DNA from: Thiobacillus thioparus DSM 505
GTDB taxonomy: Bacteria > Pseudomonadota > Gammaproteobacteria > Burkholderiales > Thiobacillaceae
Assembly (NCBI RefSeq): GCF_000373385.1
Contig: NZ_KB891326.1
Coordinates: 23,309-87,308 of the forward strand
Length of the DNA stretch: 64,000 bases
Direction: 5' to 3'
Under the pieces are notes generated by a model that made no database searches, was not told the DNA's origin, and saw only the letters and a list, made by a program, of their open reading frames with translations. Within the stretch, counting starts at the first letter, position 1, and every line of letters begins with the position of its first letter. A program made the position numbers and the translations under genes. Below are positions 1-7,737 of this stretch, in pieces.

Positions 1-37
1 AGTCATCCCTCACCCCACGGATATCCTCAAGGCACCC

Positions 38-1936
38 TCAAAACAGGCTGTCCCAGGCGTCGCGCTCGGCGCGGTAGGCCATCAAGGCCTCGACGATCTG
101 CCGCTTGCGCTGGGCGCGATGCGCGGCGGACTGGATCTGGCGCCAGGCCAGCGCCTGCTCGCCGAAATTGCGGTCGATGTTGTCGATGAAGGCGCGCACC
201 TGCCGCAGCGCCTGGGCGAGGGCGGGCGCATGCTCGGCGGCCTGCAGCCACCAATGGCCGGCATGGAAGACGAGGTCGTCCAGCTGCCGGTTGCGCGCGG
301 CGATGGCGTCATGCTTCTGTTGGTACAGCGCGAGCAGTTCGGTTTCCTTCTGTGCGACGACGGCGTCGATCGCCTCCTGGGCGAAGGGCCGGGTGACGTC
401 GGCCTGTTTGACCAGCGCTTCGGTGGAAAACAGCATCAGGTCGCCGAAGAACTGGCGCTCGAATTCGTTGGAGACGTCCACGCTGGCCTCGCCCAGTTCC
501 ACGCCGGGGCGGAAGTCGTCGCCGGGGCCCGCCTCGGTGGTGCGGCGGTGCAGGTTGGGCATGTTGAAGGAGGCGAAGCGGTGGCCGATTTCGGCGGCGA
601 TCAGCCGTCCGGCGGTGGGGCCGGACATGCGCAGGCGCAGGTGGCCGAAGGGGATGACGTATTTCAGCCCGGCGTAGTTGACGATGTAGTTGCCGGGATA
701 GACCGTGCGTGCAGGCGCAAGCTGCGTGAAACCGCTGCCGTAGGCAAACCCGGTCTTGCGCGTGAGGTGCTCGCCGAAGAAGAAGGCGTTGAGCCGCTGG
801 GCAAAGTCCGCGAGGCACGCGCTGTGGTCGTGCGCGCCGGCGAGGCGGCAGGCATAGGGAAAGGTCGCCGGCTGGTTGTCGAAGCCGAACAGTTTCGCCA
901 TGTCGTGATAGGCGGCGTCGCCCACCGGCTGCGCGGGCAGGTCGTGAAACTGGCAGGCCTGGTCGGCGTGCAGGGTGGCCAGGCGGGTGAAGAAGGCGGT
1001 CACGTCGTCGAGGAAATTCGCGGCCATCACCGCCGGCGACACGGGCGGGTCGCCCACCATCTTGCCGGTGAGCATGAGGGTGTCGGTGGTGCGAAAGATC
1101 TTGTCGATGGCGTGGAAGTAGTTCAGCGCGAAGACCGCCTCTTCACCGGTGGCGGTCTGCCGGTTCACGCACAGCGACTGGTCGCTGTCGATCAGGTAGT
1201 AGAGCGTGTTGCGCCTGTCTGCGGTGAGCTGCAGGCACTTGAGGTAGCTGAGGTTGCGGTTGGCGGCCTGGCCCTTGAGCCAGAACCGGTCGCGCGGCTG
1301 GGTGGTGAGCAGCGTGCCGAGCCGTTCGCGCGTGGATGGCGGCAGGGCGTGCAGCAGGTCGTACTGTTCGGTGAGGCCGAAGTGAACGACCCGTAGGCCT
1401 TTCCGCCGGTATTCGTCGACCAGTTCGATATGGCGGCGGATATTGGCTTCGTCGCGGCTGTCCTCGCTGACGACGACCTGGATCCTGTCCCACCTGCCGG
1501 ACGCGTGGCCGCCGTAGTCGAACAGCGTGCAGACCTGGTAGATGCTCTCCAGGCAGGCGCGCAGGTGCGACGGGCGATCCGCCACCGGAATGCTGAGGAT
1601 GAAGTGGTGGCGGTCGTCGGTATGGCCATGCTGGCCGCGCTGCCGGATCAGCGCCTCCTGTTCGCGGAACAGGGCCTGGTAGCTCGCCAGCAGCGGGTGG
1701 AAGTCCGCGCCGTCGGCCCACATGGCTTTTTCCAGCAAGGGATAGCTCTGTTCGTAGAGGTCGATCAGCGCGTCGGCGTCACGGGTGGCGGCAAGACGCT
1801 TGCCGAGTTCGGCCAGGGTGGGAATCGCGCCGGAATAACGCGCGATGCAATCCTGCAGGGCCGGCGTGGCGGACGTGAAGTCGGGAGACGACATGGAGCG
1901 GGATCGGCGTTCCTGAAGCGGTCGGTTCATCGGCAC
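38..1936 (-). CDS. putative GT-A-like glycosyltransferase / hypothetical protein
   Basis: Large soluble protein of up to 632 residues that I do not recognise as a named family. Around residues 110-260 it resembles the start of a GT2-like nucleotide-sugar fold: a hydrophobic strand followed by SIPVADRPSHLRACLESIY, then an acidic YYLIDSDQS segment that could be a DXD-type metal site. The C-terminal 150 residues are rich in Ala, Gln and Arg and look helical. There is no signal peptide or membrane segment. The start is uncertain: ATG codons at 1936, 1930 and 1894 are all in frame, none has a strong ribosome binding site, and the one at 1894 (MSSPDF...) looks most natural. It stands alone, with the vapC-like gene 150 bases upstream on the same strand. 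The coding call is firm; the sugar-transfer function is inference. Confidence 0.6.
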   Translation of the reverse strand: MPMNRPLQERRSRSMSSPDFTSATPALQDCIARYSGAIPTLAELGKRLAATRDADALIDLYEQSYPLLEKAMWADGADFHPLLASYQALFREQEALIRQRGQHGHTDDRHHFILSIPVADRPSHLRACLESIYQVCTLFDYGGHASGRWDRIQVVVSEDSRDEANIRRHIELVDEYRRKGLRVVHFGLTEQYDLLHALPPSTRERLGTLLTTQPRDRFWLKGQAANRNLSYLKCLQLTADRRNTLYYLIDSDQSLCVNRQTATGEEAVFALNYFHAIDKIFRTTDTLMLTGKMVGDPPVSPAVMAANFLDDVTAFFTRLATLHADQACQFHDLPAQPVGDAAYHDMAKLFGFDNQPATFPYACRLAGAHDHSACLADFAQRLNAFFFGEHLTRKTGFAYGSGFTQLAPARTVYPGNYIVNYAGLKYVIPFGHLRLRMSGPTAGRLIAAEIGHRFASFNMPNLHRRTTEAGPGDDFRPGVELGEASVDVSNEFERQFFGDLMLFSTEALVKQADVTRPFAQEAIDAVVAQKETELLALYQQKHDAIAARNRQLDDLVFHAGHWWLQAAEHAPALAQALRQVRAFIDNIDRNFGEQALAWRQIQSAAHRAQRKRQIVEALMAYRAERDAWDSLF

Positions 1937-2029
1937 GGGGGCGTTGCGAGCGCGGGCCCGCTGCGAGGCAGAAGTGTAATAGTACCTGCCTGCGCATCAA
2001 ATCCGGGTGGATAGGGTGGAGTCAACAAG

Positions 2030-2054
2030 CGGGGGCGTCCTGGTCCAACCCCCG
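2030..2054 (-). terminator. weak GC-rich hairpin downstream of vapC
   Basis: CGGGGG at 2030-2035 pairs with CCCCCG at 2049-2054 around a 13-base loop, 35 bases past the vapC stop codon. There is no U-run after it in the leftward direction, so it is at best a weak or factor-assisted terminator. Confidence 0.3.
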
Positions 2055-2088
2055 GAATAACAAGCGAGGGTAAATATCGATGCGCCGC

Positions 2089-2511
2089 TTACAGGGCCCA
2101 GGGATTGAATACCTGCGGAAGCAGGCCGAAATCCTGTACGTTGCGCGTGACTACGGTGAGGCCGTGGCACTGGGCGGTGGCCATGATCAGGCCATCCATC
2201 ACCGGGAGGGGGCGCCCAGCCAGTTCGGACTGGGCGGCGAGTTGCGCCCAGCCGTGCAAGGCAGCGGCGTCGAGGGGCAGAATGCGGCCGGCGAAGCGCT
2301 GTTCCACCTTGCCCAGCCATGCGGTGAGTTTCTGGCTGCGGCGAGGGTCGGTTGCGCGCAGCTTGAGGATGCCCTTCTCGATTTCGCCCAGGGTGATGAC
2401 GCTGAGATGGAGGCTGGTTTCGTCCTGCTCGTCCAGCCAGGCGATGACCTGCGGCGCGGGCGATTTCCTGATGTATTCGGAGAGGACGCAGGTGTCCAGC
2501 AGCCAACTCAT
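2089..2511 (-). CDS. vapC: VapC-family PIN-domain toxin (RNase)
   Basis: A 140-residue PIN-domain protein, predicted toxin of a type II toxin-antitoxin pair that cleaves RNA. It opens with MSWLLDTCVLSEYIRK, which holds the first PIN acidic residue. Further acidic sites follow at ITLGEIEKGI and VMDGLIMATA, and it ends with the usual VVTRNVQDF strand, so the PIN catalytic acids appear present. Length is normal for VapC. The ATG at 2511 overlaps the TGA of the antitoxin gene (ATGA), so the two are translationally coupled. It is most like the chromosomal FitB/VapC group paired with Phd/YefM-type antitoxins. Confidence 0.9.
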   Translation of the reverse strand: MSWLLDTCVLSEYIRKSPAPQVIAWLDEQDETSLHLSVITLGEIEKGILKLRATDPRRSQKLTAWLGKVEQRFAGRILPLDAAALHGWAQLAAQSELAGRPLPVMDGLIMATAQCHGLTVVTRNVQDFGLLPQVFNPWAL

Positions 2512-2762
2512 AGCTCGACGTTGCGACCGGTGTCCGGGCTGCGAGTGAAGTCCAGGTCCTTGCCTGCGAGGTCGGGCTGCAACAGCGCGGCGGAGAGCTT
2601 GCCCCGACGCGGGCGGGTGAACTTTGCGTAGGCTTCCACCGACACCACCACAGCCGTCGGCTTGCCGTGCACGGTGACGACCTGGGCGTCGCCGCTTGCG
2701 GCATCCTTGATGAGCTGGCTCAGGTTGTTTTTCGCTTTCTGCAATTGCCATTCGCTGTTCAT
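2508..2762 (-). CDS. vapB: Phd/YefM-family antitoxin of the VapC pair
   Basis: An 84-residue antitoxin. The N-terminal half (residues 1-50: WQLQKAKNNLSQLIKDA and then VVTVHGKPTAVVVS) is the classic Phd/YefM DNA-binding fold. The basic, Pro-rich tail (residues 50-84) would wrap the toxin. AGGAG lies six bases before the ATG at 2762. Its TGA overlaps the toxin start. A perfect inverted repeat 16 bases upstream of the start suggests autorepression by the antitoxin or the complex, as is known for Phd/YefM families. Confidence 0.9.
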   Translation of the reverse strand: MNSEWQLQKAKNNLSQLIKDAASGDAQVVTVHGKPTAVVVSVEAYAKFTRPRRGKLSAALLQPDLAGKDLDFTRSPDTGRNVEL

Positions 2763-2777
2763 GGTGAACTCCTGCTT

Positions 2778-2800
2778 ATTCTGGCTAGTCTGGCCAGAAT
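2778..2800. promoter_or_regulatory. inverted-repeat operator of the toxin-antitoxin operon
   Basis: ATTCTGGC (2778-2785) and GCCAGAAT (2793-2800) form a perfect 8-base inverted repeat separated by TAGTCTG. It sits just upstream of the antitoxin start, the usual place for the operator through which a Phd/YefM antitoxin represses its own operon. Binding is inferred. Confidence 0.6.
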
Positions 2801-2851
2801 ATAGCACGGTGCCGGCGAATTGACCATCTCCCGCTTCATTAGGCGATCGGC

Positions 2852-3106
2852 TCATGCCCGTATTCGTACCCGCTTCTCCACCGTCAGCACCTCGCCCGCC
2901 GCATCCACCACCGCATACAGTCTCGGTGCCGGGCGGCCGGCCCAGGACGGGCCGGGGGTGGGGCTGTCCAGGTAAATGACCTGGGCGCCGTCGAACTGCT
3001 TTTCGACCTGTCCGTTGGCGAGCAGGTCGTTCAGGGCGTCGATGGAAATCCCGCGCCGCTTCATGTGGCTGAAGGCGAGGGCGCTGATCTTTCCGAGTTT
3101 CATCAT
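2852..3106 (-). CDS. small hypothetical protein, DUF4258-like
   Basis: An 84-residue basic protein with no signal peptide. The layout ISALAFSHMKRRGIS, then a short helix, then VEKQFDGAQVIYLD and RLYAVVDAAGEVLTVEKRVR resembles DUF4258-type small proteins, which are often found near toxin-antitoxin genes; this assignment is tentative. AGGAG precedes the start. It is divergent from lexA, and the two LexA boxes lie in the 125-base gap between the genes, so it might also respond to DNA damage. Confidence 0.7.
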   Translation of the reverse strand: MMKLGKISALAFSHMKRRGISIDALNDLLANGQVEKQFDGAQVIYLDSPTPGPSWAGRPAPRLYAVVDAAGEVLTVEKRVRIRA

Positions 3107-3146
3107 GAGGGTTCTCCTGCTTGCCTGCGCGGGTGCGGCCCGCGCA

Positions 3147-3216
3147 TTGGCGTTTTACGGGTTCAGTCTTTATACTGTACAAGCATACAGTAACTATACT
3201 GTACATGTATACAGTA
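3147..3216 (+). promoter_or_regulatory. lexA promoter with two LexA (SOS) boxes
   Basis: Two perfect CTGT-N8-ACAG boxes of the E. coli consensus lie at 3175-3190 (CTGTACAAGCATACAG) and 3199-3214 (CTGTACATGTATACAG), 24 bases apart, so they face the same side of the helix roughly two turns apart. A candidate promoter, TTGGCG (3147-3152), 18-base spacer and TATACT (3171-3176), overlaps the first box. Binding would therefore block RNA polymerase, which is standard for lexA autorepression. Confidence 0.9.
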
Positions 3217-3231
3217 TTTGGAGGAAGCCCC

Positions 3232-3834
3232 ATGCGAGATCTGACCCGTCGCCAGGAAGAAATCCTGAACCTGATTCGTGAGTGGATGGAGACCACCGGC
3301 CTGCCGCCGACGCGCGCCGAGATTGCGCAGCACTTCGGTTTCAGTTCGCCGAACGCGGCCGAGCAGCATCTCAAGGTGCTGGCGAAGAAAGGCGTGCTGG
3401 ATCTGGTGCCGGGGACGTCGCGCGGCATCCGGTTGAAGGGCGATGGCGGAGTGCCGCTCGTGGGCCAGGTGGCCGCAGGCAGCCCGATCCTGGCGCAGGA
3501 GAACATCGAGCGGCATTACCAGTTCGACGCCGCGATGTTCAATCCGCGCGCGGACTATCTGCTCAAGGTGCGCGGCATGAGCATGAAGGATGCCGGCATC
3601 CTGGACGGCGACCTGCTCGCGGTGCATCGCAACACCGAGCCCAAGGCGGGGCAGGTCGTGGTGGCGCGGATCGGCGACGAGGTCACGGTGAAGCGCTTCC
3701 AGAAACGGGGCAACACGGTGCGACTCCTGCCGGAAAACCCCGATTTCGAGCCGATCGTCGTCGACCTCACGCGTCAGGAACTGGTCATCGAAGGGATCGC
3801 GGTCGGCGTGATCCGCAACGGCAATGGCTTGTGA
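3232..3834 (+). CDS. lexA: LexA repressor
   Basis: Transcriptional repressor of the SOS response; it self-cleaves when RecA filaments form on single-stranded DNA. It has 200 residues, the normal length. Residues 1-70 form the winged helix-turn-helix ([14 protein letters not shown], then [15 protein letters not shown]). The Ala-Gly scissile bond lies in GQVAAGSPI, the catalytic Ser in [10 protein letters not shown], and the Lys in DEVTVKRF, so it is intact. The ATG at 3232 was chosen over an upstream in-frame ATG because GGAGG sits just before it and the SOS boxes lie immediately upstream. The opposing gene and the toxin-antitoxin pair next door are on the other strand. Confidence 0.97.
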   Translation: MRDLTRRQEEILNLIREWMETTGLPPTRAEIAQHFGFSSPNAAEQHLKVLAKKGVLDLVPGTSRGIRLKGDGGVPLVGQVAAGSPILAQENIERHYQFDAAMFNPRADYLLKVRGMSMKDAGILDGDLLAVHRNTEPKAGQVVVARIGDEVTVKRFQKRGNTVRLLPENPDFEPIVVDLTRQELVIEGIAVGVIRNGNGL

Positions 3835-3845
3835 TCGCGATCCAT

Positions 3846-3911
3846 GGCGTGAACGGGGAAGGCGGCCTGTCGTCGTTCACGCCGTATGCCGCCGCGCCCG
3901 GTATACCGGGC
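3846..3911 (+). terminator. two dyads downstream of lexA
   Basis: GGCGTGAAC (3846-3854) pairs with GTTCACGCC (3875-3883). A second, perfect 16-base palindrome, GCCCGGTATACCGGGC, follows at 3896-3911. No long T-run follows either, so these may form a weak terminator or a binding site. They are the only notable features between lexA and the next gene. Confidence 0.4.
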
Positions 3912-4044
3912 TTGAATAAGCCCTGGTAATCTCTCGCACTACACGATAAAAATCGCTCGGTTCCGGATGCGTTTCCGGGCCAGGAATACAGTCGGCGGAT
4001 TCGCGTTGTATGGATCCATGGTCCGTTACAAACCCATAAAAATC

Positions 4045-4881
4045 ATGGCGCGTCGCAAACAAAGCCCCGTTGAAGACCTGATCGAGATCACCGGCAAGCT
4101 CCCCTGGTGGGTGGGCGTGGCGCTCGCGCTGGTGGCGTATGTCGGACTGCACAGCCTCGCGATCCGTGAAGTGGCGGCAGTCGTCCAGCCCGGAAAGATG
4201 GGCGATTTCGTCAACCAGACGGTGTTCAAGACGCTGGCCGGCGTGGGCCAGTATCTGCTGCCCGCCGTGTTCCTGGCGGGGGCGGGTCTGTCTGCCTATG
4301 GCCGCTACACGCGTCGCACCTTGCACCAGACGGTGGCCGCGAGTCCGGATCACGCCGCGCTGAACGACATGAGCTGGAAGAAGTTCGAGGCGCTGGTGGG
4401 CGAGGCGTTCCGGCGCAAGGGCTATTCGGTGACGCAGACCGGAGGCGATGGCCCCGATGGCGGGGTCGACCTGGCCTTGAAGAAGGGCGGCGAGTTCTTC
4501 CTGGTGCAGTGCAAGCAGTGGCGGGCGATCCGCGTGGGTGTGAGCATCGTGCGCGAACTCTACGGGGTGATGGCGGCCCGGGGTGCGGCCGGCGGCTTCG
4601 TGGTGACGTCCGGCGTGTTCACGGACGAGGCGCTTGCGTTTGCCAAGGGCAAGAACATCGAACTGATGGACGGCAAGGCGCTGCACGCACTGATCAGCGG
4701 CGTGACCGCGCCGCCCCGGTTTTTCCGGGACCCGCTCAGTATCACGACGAACGGCGCGCCGTTCTGCCCCGAATGCCAGAGCCGGATGGTGAAGCGCAAG
4801 GCCAAGCAGGGCAGCCGGGCGGGCCAGGCATTCTGGGGCTGTATCCGCTACCCGGACTGCCGGGGTTCGCGGCCGATCTGA
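4045..4881 (+). CDS. membrane-anchored Mrr-like restriction endonuclease with topoisomerase-type zinc finger
   Basis: A 278-residue protein with three parts. Residues about 20-85 hold two hydrophobic helices (WWVGVALALVAYVGLHSL and QYLLPAVFLAGAGLSAYG). Residues about 105-210 are a PD-(D/E)xK Mrr-type nuclease: the catalytic string is GGDGPDGGVDL ... FFLVQCKQWR, giving the D...QxK pattern. Residues about 230-278 form a topoisomerase I-type zinc ribbon (CPEC ... CIRYPDC). Mrr-type enzymes cleave modified or aberrant DNA. The start at 4045 is a judgement; in-frame codons at 3967 and 4018 also exist and none has a good ribosome binding site. No methylase lies next to it, so it is an orphan. Confidence 0.8.
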   Translation: MARRKQSPVEDLIEITGKLPWWVGVALALVAYVGLHSLAIREVAAVVQPGKMGDFVNQTVFKTLAGVGQYLLPAVFLAGAGLSAYGRYTRRTLHQTVAASPDHAALNDMSWKKFEALVGEAFRRKGYSVTQTGGDGPDGGVDLALKKGGEFFLVQCKQWRAIRVGVSIVRELYGVMAARGAAGGFVVTSGVFTDEALAFAKGKNIELMDGKALHALISGVTAPPRFFRDPLSITTNGAPFCPECQSRMVKRKAKQGSRAGQAFWGCIRYPDCRGSRPI

Positions 4882-4980
4882 GTGAGGGCGGGCAGGACGG
4901 GGTCAGGCTGGACGGCATAAACGGTCTAGAGTGAAAGAAGCCCCTCTCAGCAAGGGCGCAATCACGACGAGGTGCGGACG

Positions 4981-5598
4981 ATGAGCACGATGGAAGCGGG
5001 ACAGGTACAGGAAGCCGGCGCGGTCAGGCTGCCTCCACCCGAAAAGGTGGGCGGTATCCCCTTGATGCAGGCGCTGAAGGCGCGGCATTCGGCGCGGGAA
5101 TTCGATGGCAGGGCGTTGCCGTTGCAGGTGCTGTCGAACCTGCTGTGGGCGGCGAACGGCGTGAACCGGGCGGATACGGGGCAGCGCACGGCGCCGTCGG
5201 CACGCGACTGGCGCGAGACCGATGTGCTCGTGATCACCGCAGAGGGCGCGTATCGCTACGATCCGCCGACGCATGCCTTGTCCCGGATGGTGGCCGGCGA
5301 TCTCCGCCCGCTGGCGGGCGTGCAGGATTTCGTGGCGACCGCGCCGGTGAACCTGGTGTACGTGGCGGACCTCGATCGGACGGGCGAAGCCAGCGCGGAA
5401 GAAGCAGCGTTCTACAGTGCAACCGATGCCGGTTTCATCGCCCAGAATGTGTATCTCTATTGCGCATCGGCCGGCCTCGCCGGGGTGGTGCGCGGCCAGC
5501 TCGATCGCGCGGCGCTGGGCGCTGCCCTGGGGCTGGGCCCGAATCAGCGCATCACGCTTGCGCAAACGGTGGGCTATCCGGCCGGCAGCGATAAATAA
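4981..5598 (+). CDS. nitroreductase family protein (SagB/ThcOx-like)
   Basis: FMN-dependent oxidoreductase fold of 205 residues. Typical features are LMQALKARHSAREFDGRALP near the N-terminus (phosphate and FMN contacts), LSNLLWAANGVNR, the central Tyr-rich AYRYDPPTHAL segment and a late GFIAQNVYLYCASAGLAG helix. The substrate is unknown; relatives act on quinones, nitro compounds or heterocycles in peptides. ATG at 4981 has GAGG eight bases upstream and is preferred to the GTG at 4972. No RiPP precursor or cyclodehydratase gene is nearby, so a peptide-modifying role has no support here. Confidence 0.85.
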   Translation: MSTMEAGQVQEAGAVRLPPPEKVGGIPLMQALKARHSAREFDGRALPLQVLSNLLWAANGVNRADTGQRTAPSARDWRETDVLVITAEGAYRYDPPTHALSRMVAGDLRPLAGVQDFVATAPVNLVYVADLDRTGEASAEEAAFYSATDAGFIAQNVYLYCASAGLAGVVRGQLDRAALGAALGLGPNQRITLAQTVGYPAGSDK

Positions 5599-5621
5599 CG
5601 CATCGGGACGCGGCCTTACCC

Positions 5622-5714
5622 ATGCCCCGATTCGTCAAGATCCTGTTGGCCTGCCTGATTTGCCTGAGCGTGGTGGGCGGCCTGGCGTGGTGGGCCCAGC
5701 GGCTGCTGGCATGA
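5622..5714 (+). CDS. 30-residue single-span membrane peptide
   Basis: A short frame starting MPRFVKILLACLI and continuing as one hydrophobic helix to a TGA that overlaps the ATG of the MOSC remnant (ATGA). It sits 24 bases after the nitroreductase. The positive N-terminus plus one transmembrane helix is typical of real small membrane proteins, but there is no homology I can name and the ribosome binding site is poor. Confidence 0.45.
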   Translation: MPRFVKILLACLICLSVVGGLAWWAQRLLA

Positions 5715-6014
5715 GGTCGGGACCGGATCGAACGGCGGCCGTCACGGACGCCGCCAGCCTGCGCGACCTGACGACTCGCTTTGCCCGTCCGGGCCGGATC
5801 GAGGCGATTTATATTCGGCCCCTGCGCCGGGGTGGTACTGGAAGTGATGGGGCATTGCGATCCCTGTTCGCGTATGGAGGCGGTGCTGGGACCGGGCGGT
5901 TACAACGCGATGCGCGGACATGGCGGGGTGAATGCCCGTATCCTGGCAGGCGGCACGATCCGGGTGGGCGATGCGGTGACGGGCGAAGTAGCCGACATCC
6001 CCGACTTGGTGTAG
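5711..6014 (+). pseudogene. MOSC-domain protein remnant (internal deletion and frameshift)
   Basis: MOSC proteins carry sulfur for molybdenum-cofactor enzymes. The first 40 residues (ending in [16 protein letters not shown]) are in one frame. Around position 5830 the family signature resumes in another frame, with [20 protein letters not shown] and [20 protein letters not shown], ending at 6014. The join skips about 65-80 residues present in normal family members, so this is an internal deletion with a frame change rather than one base error. The MOSC Cys lies in HCDPCS. The 5' start is coupled to the small membrane peptide. The remnant is unlikely to be functional. Confidence 0.8.
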
Positions 6015-6056
6015 GCGAGGGTGCCTGCGGGCTCACGAATCATGAGAGGAGGTCGT

Positions 6057-6308
6057 ATGAAAACGAAAATCGGATTGATGACGCTGCCGCTGCTGTGTGC
6101 GGCCAATCTTGTCCTGGCGCAGGAGCCTGCGCCGGCCGCTGCGGCTGCACCGGCCGACATCGCTGAAGCGCCGACCACGGCCCAGACGCCGGCGCAAATG
6201 GCGCCGAGCAAGCCGATACGGCGGCAGGGGCGCGACATGCGCCGCTGTCTGAAGCTGAAGACCAACGAGGCGATCATCCGCTGCGCCGAGCCCGGACGTA
6301 AGCCGTAA
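6057..6308 (+). CDS. small exported protein
   Basis: An 83-residue protein with a clear Sec signal peptide (MKTKIGLMTLPLLCAANLVLAQ). An Ala/Pro-rich spacer follows, then a basic C-terminal part with two Cys (DMRRCLKLKTNEAIIRCAE). It looks like small periplasmic Cys-pair proteins of unknown role. GAGGAGG precedes the ATG at 6057, which favours this start over upstream in-frame ATGs at 6021 and 6042. Confidence 0.75.
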   Translation: MKTKIGLMTLPLLCAANLVLAQEPAPAAAAAPADIAEAPTTAQTPAQMAPSKPIRRQGRDMRRCLKLKTNEAIIRCAEPGRKP

Positions 6309-6430
6309 GTGCGGGCGACCAGCAATCCGTCGCAGGCGGATCGAATGAGGGGTGGAATTCGGGTATCTTCTCGCTGCGTGTCCGAACGAGATCGGACACG
6401 CAGCCCCTTTCCCTGACGACTGGAGTTCCC

Positions 6431-6925
6431 ATGCGCGCTTCCTTATCAAAACACATCGCCCTTGCCTTGTTCGTGACCGGCCTTTTCGCTGCCAGCCCGG
6501 TCCTGGCCGACAAACCGGACTGGGCCGGTCATGGCAAGCCGGACAAGGCCGCGAAGGGCGGCCATGACGACGACCGCAGGGAGACGCGCGGCGACGGCGA
6601 CGTTCAGGTGAGCGTGCATTTCGGCGATCGCCAGCGCGAAGTCGTGCGCGAGTATTACCAGGACAGCTTCCGGCATGGGAACTGCCCGCCGGGGCTGGCG
6701 AAGAAACACAACGGCTGCATGCCGCCCGGTCAGGCCCGGAAATGGCAGCTTGGGCGGCCGTTGCCGCGCGACGTGGTGTACTACGATCTGCCGCCGCGCG
6801 TCGTGGTGAGCCTGGGCGTGCCGCCCGCCGGCCACAAGTATGTGCGGGTGGCCGGTGATATCCTGATGATCGCGATCGGCACCAGCATCGTGGTCGATGC
6901 CATCGACGACCTTGGCGGCATGTAA
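6431..6925 (+). CDS. RcnB-family periplasmic protein
   Basis: A 164-residue exported protein. The signal peptide is at residues 1-26, followed by a His/Asp/Lys-rich linker (KPDWAGHGKPDKAAKGGHDD). The C-terminal half is the conserved RcnB-like module: CPPGLAKKHNGCMPPGQARK, then LPRDVVYYDLPP, YVRVAGDILMIAIGTSIVVD. The E. coli RcnB protein modulates nickel and cobalt efflux in the periplasm, but many relatives have no known metal link, so the role here is open. A strong terminator follows. Confidence 0.8.
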   Translation: MRASLSKHIALALFVTGLFAASPVLADKPDWAGHGKPDKAAKGGHDDDRRETRGDGDVQVSVHFGDRQREVVREYYQDSFRHGNCPPGLAKKHNGCMPPGQARKWQLGRPLPRDVVYYDLPPRVVVSLGVPPAGHKYVRVAGDILMIAIGTSIVVDAIDDLGGM

Positions 6926-6942
6926 GCGGGTCGTGCATCGCG

Positions 6943-6979
6943 AACAGGGGCCAGGCATTGCCTGGCCCCTGTTTTTTTT
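6943..6979 (+). terminator. Rho-independent terminator
   Basis: A perfect 14-base-pair stem (6943-6956 with 6960-6973), ATT loop, and a run of eight T at 6972-6979. It ends transcription from the RcnB-like gene before the convergent metallo-hydrolase gene. Confidence 0.95.
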
Positions 6980-6997
6980 GGGCATCCGTCGAGTCCG

Positions 6998-7615
6998 CTA
7001 CCGTTCGAGCCTGTCGAGGAATGCTTGCAGGCCCGACCGGGCGCCGCCGATCCAGGGTGCGCCGTGAGCGAACAGCAGATGATCGAATTCGCGGTCGCGC
7101 AGATGCTTCAGGAACGCCTTGCGCAAGCCGCGCTTGACGCCTTCCGGGTCGTCGCCCATGTAGGCGTCGGGCACGAAACCGAGCCGGCCCCGTTCGCGCA
7201 CGATGGCGTCGCCGACGCTCAGGATGCCGCCATGCAGCGGCAGGTAGAGCGCGGTTTCCTCGGGGCATAGCGCCGCAACCTTGAGCGCGAGCACGCCGCC
7301 GGGCAGGGTCTTGCCGTGGCTGAAGCCGCGCACCTTTTCGCCGTGGGTGAATTCGTGAAGGCCGTCCTTGTGGCACCAGACCTGCGCGCCGTAACGCTCG
7401 GCGAAGCGGTCGCTGTGGCGATAGTGGTGGCGGTTGGTTAGGTAGATGTGCTGTGGCGCGTCGTGCGCGGCGAACCACTCGATGCCCTGCGCGGGCACGC
7501 GCGGATCGATCAACACGGGCGGGTCGGTGGCGTGGAGGTAATAGGAATGGACGTAGGCCTGGATGCCTTCGTGGAAAGTCTTCCAGTGAAACACGCCGGG
7601 CAGGATTTCCTTCAT
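6998..7615 (-). CDS. MBL-fold metallo-hydrolase-like protein
   Basis: A 205-residue protein with the metallo-beta-lactamase fold layout: ILPGVFHW at the start, a long loop, YLTNRHHYRHSDRF where the HxHxDH metal motif normally lies, LHGGILSVGDAIV for the second metal segment, and FDHLLFAHGAPW near the end. The first motif is changed (NRHHYRHSD instead of THxHxDH), so metal binding may be altered. The start at 7615 (MKEILPG) was chosen because the upstream extension looks non-coding and overlaps the divergent gene's leader. Substrate unknown. Confidence 0.8.
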   Translation of the reverse strand: MKEILPGVFHWKTFHEGIQAYVHSYYLHATDPPVLIDPRVPAQGIEWFAAHDAPQHIYLTNRHHYRHSDRFAERYGAQVWCHKDGLHEFTHGEKVRGFSHGKTLPGGVLALKVAALCPEETALYLPLHGGILSVGDAIVRERGRLGFVPDAYMGDDPEGVKRGLRKAFLKHLRDREFDHLLFAHGAPWIGGARSGLQAFLDRLER

Positions 7616-7737
7616 GGCAGAGTCGCTTTCTTCCGGACCGTATCGTTCCAGTAAAGCCGATGAAAGGTGCAAAGGAAAGCGCTCGTGCGGGGCAGTTGCC
7701 GTCTATACAAAAGAGGACGGGTCTGGAGAATCATCCG

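Noticed and set aside
4981-6308. RiPP cluster around the SagB-type nitroreductase
   Set aside because: No cyclodehydratase or precursor peptide was found; the neighbours are a MOSC remnant and an exported protein.
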